DNA of 64,000 nt from the NCBI GenBank assembly GCA_029582155.1, contig CM055905.1, positions 3,275,920 to 3,339,919 on the forward strand, read 5' to 3'. Every line of letters starts with the position of its first letter. The first letter of the stretch is position 1. Positions 60,510 through 64,000 of the stretch are shown piece after piece. The position numbers and the translations under genes were made by a program. The stretch comes from Panopea generosa (taxonomy: Eukaryota; Mollusca; Bivalvia; Adapedonta; Hiatellidae). The notes beneath the pieces were generated by a model, which was given only the letters and a program-made list of their open reading frames with translations, made no database searches and was not told the DNA's origin.

Positions 60510-60898
60510 TTAAAATTCAGTTACCAGAACACCGTTAAACTCGGTGTCTATAAAATTTGTAGAGATATGATTCCACTCGTTACAATCACTAACATCAACC
60601 ACATCTCCAGCCTTTAACATAAGTATTGCATCCGCAGTGTTAGATTGGAAGTAAACATTGCGACCTTGACTGATAGCTTTATGTATTGTATTAAGCCTGA
60701 TAAAACAGAAAGATAGGGCATTGTTAACTTTTGTCTCGATTGTTAATGAGAAGAGATAAACTCCAGCCACGGTACACGTGAACTTTCCCGTCTGTACGTT
60801 GTATCCGCCTCCGATATTTGTAATGGCTTCCTTGAATGCTACAATATTATTCACAAGTTCTGCGTTTGGAGATGCAACAGAAAACGCGACTGGTTTAT
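60510..60898 (-). CDS. C1q-domain terminal exon, intact
   Basis: Minus-strand exon of 389 nt with acceptor CTAATGTCTTCCAG, phase 1, and TAA at 60512-60510. It encodes a full globular C1q domain: KPVAFSVASP at the start, NIGGGYNVQTGKFTCTVAG in the core, VYLFSLTI, AGDVVDV, and FNGVLVTEF at the end. It has the same length and the same core as the plus-strand exon at 17308, with many amino-acid changes elsewhere. Upstream on the same strand the next recognisable exon is a TSP1 repeat (63980-63813, phase 1 donor), so a TSP1...C1q protein is likely. No ShKT or further TSP1 exon is seen in the 2.9 kb between. Confidence 0.92.
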
Positions 60899-61211
60899 CT
60901 GGAAGACATTAGGCATGACATATGTAAACTTAAAAATTGTGGTTTTATTTTCATTTCTAAAACATGTTTTTAGTACACACTTCTTCCAGTAAACGTGAAC
61001 TATTATCGAACATCACATGCCGCATGAAGTACGGACCCAACTCTCCCAAATTGGTCTGTTAAATAGCAATGTTAGGAAAGCAAGTTGCTTCCATTTAAAG
61101 TTTGAATGACGTAACAGGTTAGTAATCGTTCAATTGCTATTAATTGTAGGACAGACATAGAATTTTCTGCTTTTTTATTAGTGGTTGATAGACCCAATTC
61201 GGGAGATATCG
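60899..61211 (-). other. Putative intron, no features
   Basis: AT-rich sequence upstream of the minus-strand C1q exon; nothing recognised. Confidence 0.4.
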
Positions 61212-61371
61212 GGTTCAGTGATAGACTATGAAACATGCCGAATGGTTCAGTGATAGACTAGGAAACATGACAAATGGTTCAGTGATAGACTAGGAAACAT
61301 GCCAAATGGTTCAGTGATAGACTAGGAAACATGCCAAATGGTTCAGTGATAGACTAGGAAACATGCCAAAT
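61212..61371. repeat. 32-bp minisatellite, five near-identical units
   Basis: Five units of GGTTCAGTGATAGACTAGGA + AACATGCCAAAT, differing at only three or four positions. From 61372 to 62019 nothing is recognised except a worn family 1 tRNA-like tail around 61430-61500. Confidence 0.93.
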
Positions 61372-62019
61372 GTCTTTGCAAGTCTTCGAACCTCTCGATA
61401 ATAATTTAAATGTTTTGTTTTATGAAGCGTTGGCAAGTAAATCAGAGTTATTGCATCTTGATCTCGGTTAATGCGCATGGTCAAACAAGTCCTCTATATA
61501 TTAAGTATAATGAAATAGTGTAATTTGTTAACTGTATAAAATATAAGAAAAATCTTTTTAATTGTATAATAAGAAATAGTTGTTAATTTTATTTCATATC
61601 AACGAAGCTATTTCGCGAGATACTTTCTTAAATTTAAATGAAATGATTTATATGTGTTTTGAAAATATATATCTTCATTATCTCTCTGAATAAAGTCTTT
61701 TTTACAAGTTGCCCCTAAACACCTTTCTGCTCAATTCGGAATATTGCTTCCGGGCCGGTGCATTCAGAATTGATTGTAGAGAACTCGTGTACCATTTAAA
61801 TAATAATCAGTAAATAACCAAGCCACAGACGTAGATTTGCAATCGATTGAACGTTGAAAATGATAATTAAGTTGAAATGATACCAACTACTGGTTAGGAA
61901 ATATAAGCGAATGGTAATCCAACTTATATTTCAAAGGAAAGCTGAATTATACATATTATACTTTATGAATTATGTCAGATTGCAGCAAAACTTATTGGCT
62001 AGCGTCAGAATATAGTAGT

Positions 62020-62400
62020 TAATGACCGATGTCCAAAACTACGTTATAAACGGTGTCAGAATATACATTTAACACAGAAAGTTACGACCGATGTCAAAAC
62101 ATCACACAGGAAGTTACGACCGATGTCAGAATATCACACAGGAAGTTATGGCCGATGTCAGAATATAACACAGGAAGTAATGGTCGATATCAGAATATCA
62201 TATAGTAAGTTTTGACAGATCTCAGCATAGTACACAGTAAGTTATTACCAACATTAGAATATCACACAGTAAGTTTTAACAGACTTCAGAATAGTAAACA
62301 GCAAGTTATGACCGATATCAGAATAATACACAGTAAGTTATGACCAAAATCAGACTAGGTAAGTTATTAAAATGTCAGAATATTACATAATGACCGATGC
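62020..62400. repeat. ~32-bp degenerate minisatellite
   Basis: About eleven units of GTCAGAATATCACACAGGAA + GTTATGACCGAT, worsening toward both ends. Confidence 0.88.
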
Positions 62401-62480
62401 AAAGTTTAACATCACAATTCTACCTCTGGATTTTCACCCAATCTGATTCTATCCATTGATTTCTAAGCATACATTTATAC

Positions 62481-62645
62481 TAGTATAATGTTATCAAATT
62501 ATAAAGTGAATTGGTATTGACCTTGATATTGGGTCGATGGCTGTCACACTGATACGAAGCCGTAGGTCAAGGATCAATACGACAGACAAGGGCCCAATAT
62601 CAAGGCCAATATGAATTGATTTAATTAATTAATAACATTATACTA
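62481..62645. mobile_element. 165-bp fold-back (MITE-like) element
   Basis: Arms of about 50 bp pair imperfectly: TAGTATAATGTTAT ... CCTTGATATTGGGTC on the left with GGCCCAATATCAAGG ... ATAACATTATACTA on the right. No target-site duplication was resolved. The rest to 63812 (about 1.2 kb) shows no exon or named repeat. Confidence 0.6.
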
Positions 62646-63812
62646 TTTTATTAATTAACGTTTACCCTACTTGTCACAGCCGATAGTGCTGTGAGACTTT
62701 AAAGCTGGTAATGTATTTTTAACGCTAATGTGTTTCTTACGCTACACGACTTCAGGAACGTTAGCTCTATATTAAAAAGATGACTTGCACATGTTCGTTG
62801 TTTCTCCAAAGACAATTTGATGTTTTTTTTTTTCTGATTATTGAAACGGAACAGAGGCTAGTAATTGAGACCAAAGTCGAAACAAACATTGTAAAGTGAA
62901 TTCTTCATCGAATAGTACTCGAACTATCGTTTTGTGACATGCATAAGGAATTAACGCGGTGCTTTAGTGTTAAGAGTTTTCGATTTATGTTTGTGCTGAA
63001 ATTTGCAATATTGTTTTTTATTTATTTACAGTTTTACGAATAAATACCGAAATAGAATCGACGTCTTTGACCTTATTGATCAGTCTCTTCTCGAATGGTA
63101 CTGCGTAAGAAATGTACACTCGTGTTAATTACACGAGCACAAGAACGGCAATAGAAATAACGATTAAATATTAAATAACGTTGACATTTACTTAGAGTGA
63201 AATAAAGCCTCGTGAATTTAATAATAGATGTGTTCAAGATGGCGTTGCGTTGAAAAATTGATTTCCATATTGGCCGAGCTTCTTAAACAATCAAATCTCT
63301 TAATTTTCGTATTGGCCAAGTTTCGTTTCGTTAAGCCGCGCTCAGTTTAATATTTGCGTGTTCTTTACCACATAAACGATGTGATTTTCCTCTTGCATCA
63401 TCAAATACGTAATAATAACTTAATAACATGCAGCTGTATTATTCAAAAGAATAGGTAATTTGAAATCGATGGGTTATTAATATTCATAATAGTTATCTTG
63501 CTGATACCATATTAGTTCTGATCAGAACTGACAAGTGATTCTGTATATTCATATAGTTATTGGGAGCGAAAGATGGCGGGTAGAGGCGTATTCTAATATG
63601 ATATCTTAATGAAACTAGGTTGTTAATATATTCATCATATATGAACTGACTAAGTTTTAATGAAACCCACACTTTGTCAAAAAGAATAATGATGATAAAA
63701 TCTCTCCATGTTTCAGTAAACATTGTTGAGCAGCGATCTTTTAACACACGGGAGTTTCGTCGATTTTCCTGGTATCATAGCAATATAGATAAATACAACC
63801 AGAGAGCTTTAC

Positions 63813-63980
63813 CGTGACATTTTGTATTACTACATGAGCTGACGTCTTTACTTTCGCCCTGGCAATAATATCCAAATGCTGAGGGTGTTGGATTGTTACA
63901 CAACCTATCACGTGTTTGGAATCCACCTCCACACGTGACCGAACAGGTGCTCCAAGAATTCCATGATGACCAGCCGCCGT
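63813..63980 (-). CDS. TSP1 exon of a paralogous minus-strand gene
   Basis: Minus-strand, phase 1-1, 168 nt, bordered by TACATTGTTTAAG and CACG|GTAAAG. It encodes [19 protein letters not shown], then [15 protein letters not shown], then CQGESKDVSSCSNTKC: a complete TSP1 repeat about 90% identical in DNA to exon 9 of the main gene. The first ~75 intron bases after the donor are also similar (CTCTGGTTGTATTTATC against TGTCTGGTTTTATTAAAC, then TATTGCTATGATAC). The exon lies 20 bases from the window edge; upstream exons are outside. The following exon in view is the C1q exon at 60898-60510. Confidence 0.92.
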
Positions 63981-64000
63981 CTTAAACAATGTAATATACG

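Noticed and set aside
63741-63989. 82-codon minus-strand frame over the edge TSP1 exon
   Set aside because: Shadow frame; the domain is in the neighbouring frame between splice sites.

Overview
This is an AT-rich, intron- and satellite-rich animal genomic window. Nothing in it looks prokaryotic: coding sequence occurs as short exons between GT/AG sites, and most of the DNA is tandem repeats, tRNA-headed repeats and dead retrotransposons. The protein modules seen (secreted C1q domain, TSP1, ShKT, Ly6/uPAR) and the tandem-array-carrying elements point to a mollusc, most likely a bivalve; that assignment is inference.

The main gene is not visible as one open frame. Joining exons by splice site and phase gives a plus-strand gene of 11 coding exons from the ATG at 28496 to the TAA at 53127-53129. 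A TATA box (28406) and a TCAGTT initiator (28437) lie just upstream, and AATAAA signals follow at 53392 and 53436. The coding exons sum to 1,167 nt, i.e. 388 residues, with every junction in phase. The predicted product is secreted: signal peptide, Ly6/uPAR domain (three exons), ShKT domain, three TSP1 repeats, a second ShKT domain and a short tail. Its introns are packed with satellites: a ~91-bp array (intron 7), and ~29-bp, ~31-bp and 66-bp arrays (intron 9). The 66-bp array runs directly into the splice acceptor of the second ShKT exon.

Related modules flank it. Plus strand, left part: a dead TSP1 exon (6729-6899, two stops), a dead C1q exon (8648-9001) and an intact C1q terminal exon (17308-17696). 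Minus strand, right edge: an intact TSP1 exon (63813-63980) followed downstream by an intact C1q terminal exon (60510-60898), probably the 3' part of a paralogous gene running toward the main gene. The window therefore looks like a local cluster of secreted TSP1/C1q-type proteins, plausibly recognition or adhesion molecules.

Layout: 1-2.2 kb, ~100-bp satellite ending in a perfect inverted repeat; 2.9-6.4 kb, TA-flanked terminal-inverted-repeat element; 6.4-11.5 kb, dead TSP1 and C1q exons, satellites A and B; 11.5-16.5 kb, a decayed LINE; 16.9-23.3 kb, a duplicate of the 8.3-11.5 kb block with the intact C1q exon; 23.3-28.4 kb, satellite B and a possible solo LTR; 28.4-53.5 kb, the main gene; 53.5-59.1 kb, two LINE remnants and a long inverted satellite A array; 59.1-64 kb, the minus-strand C1q/TSP1 exons.
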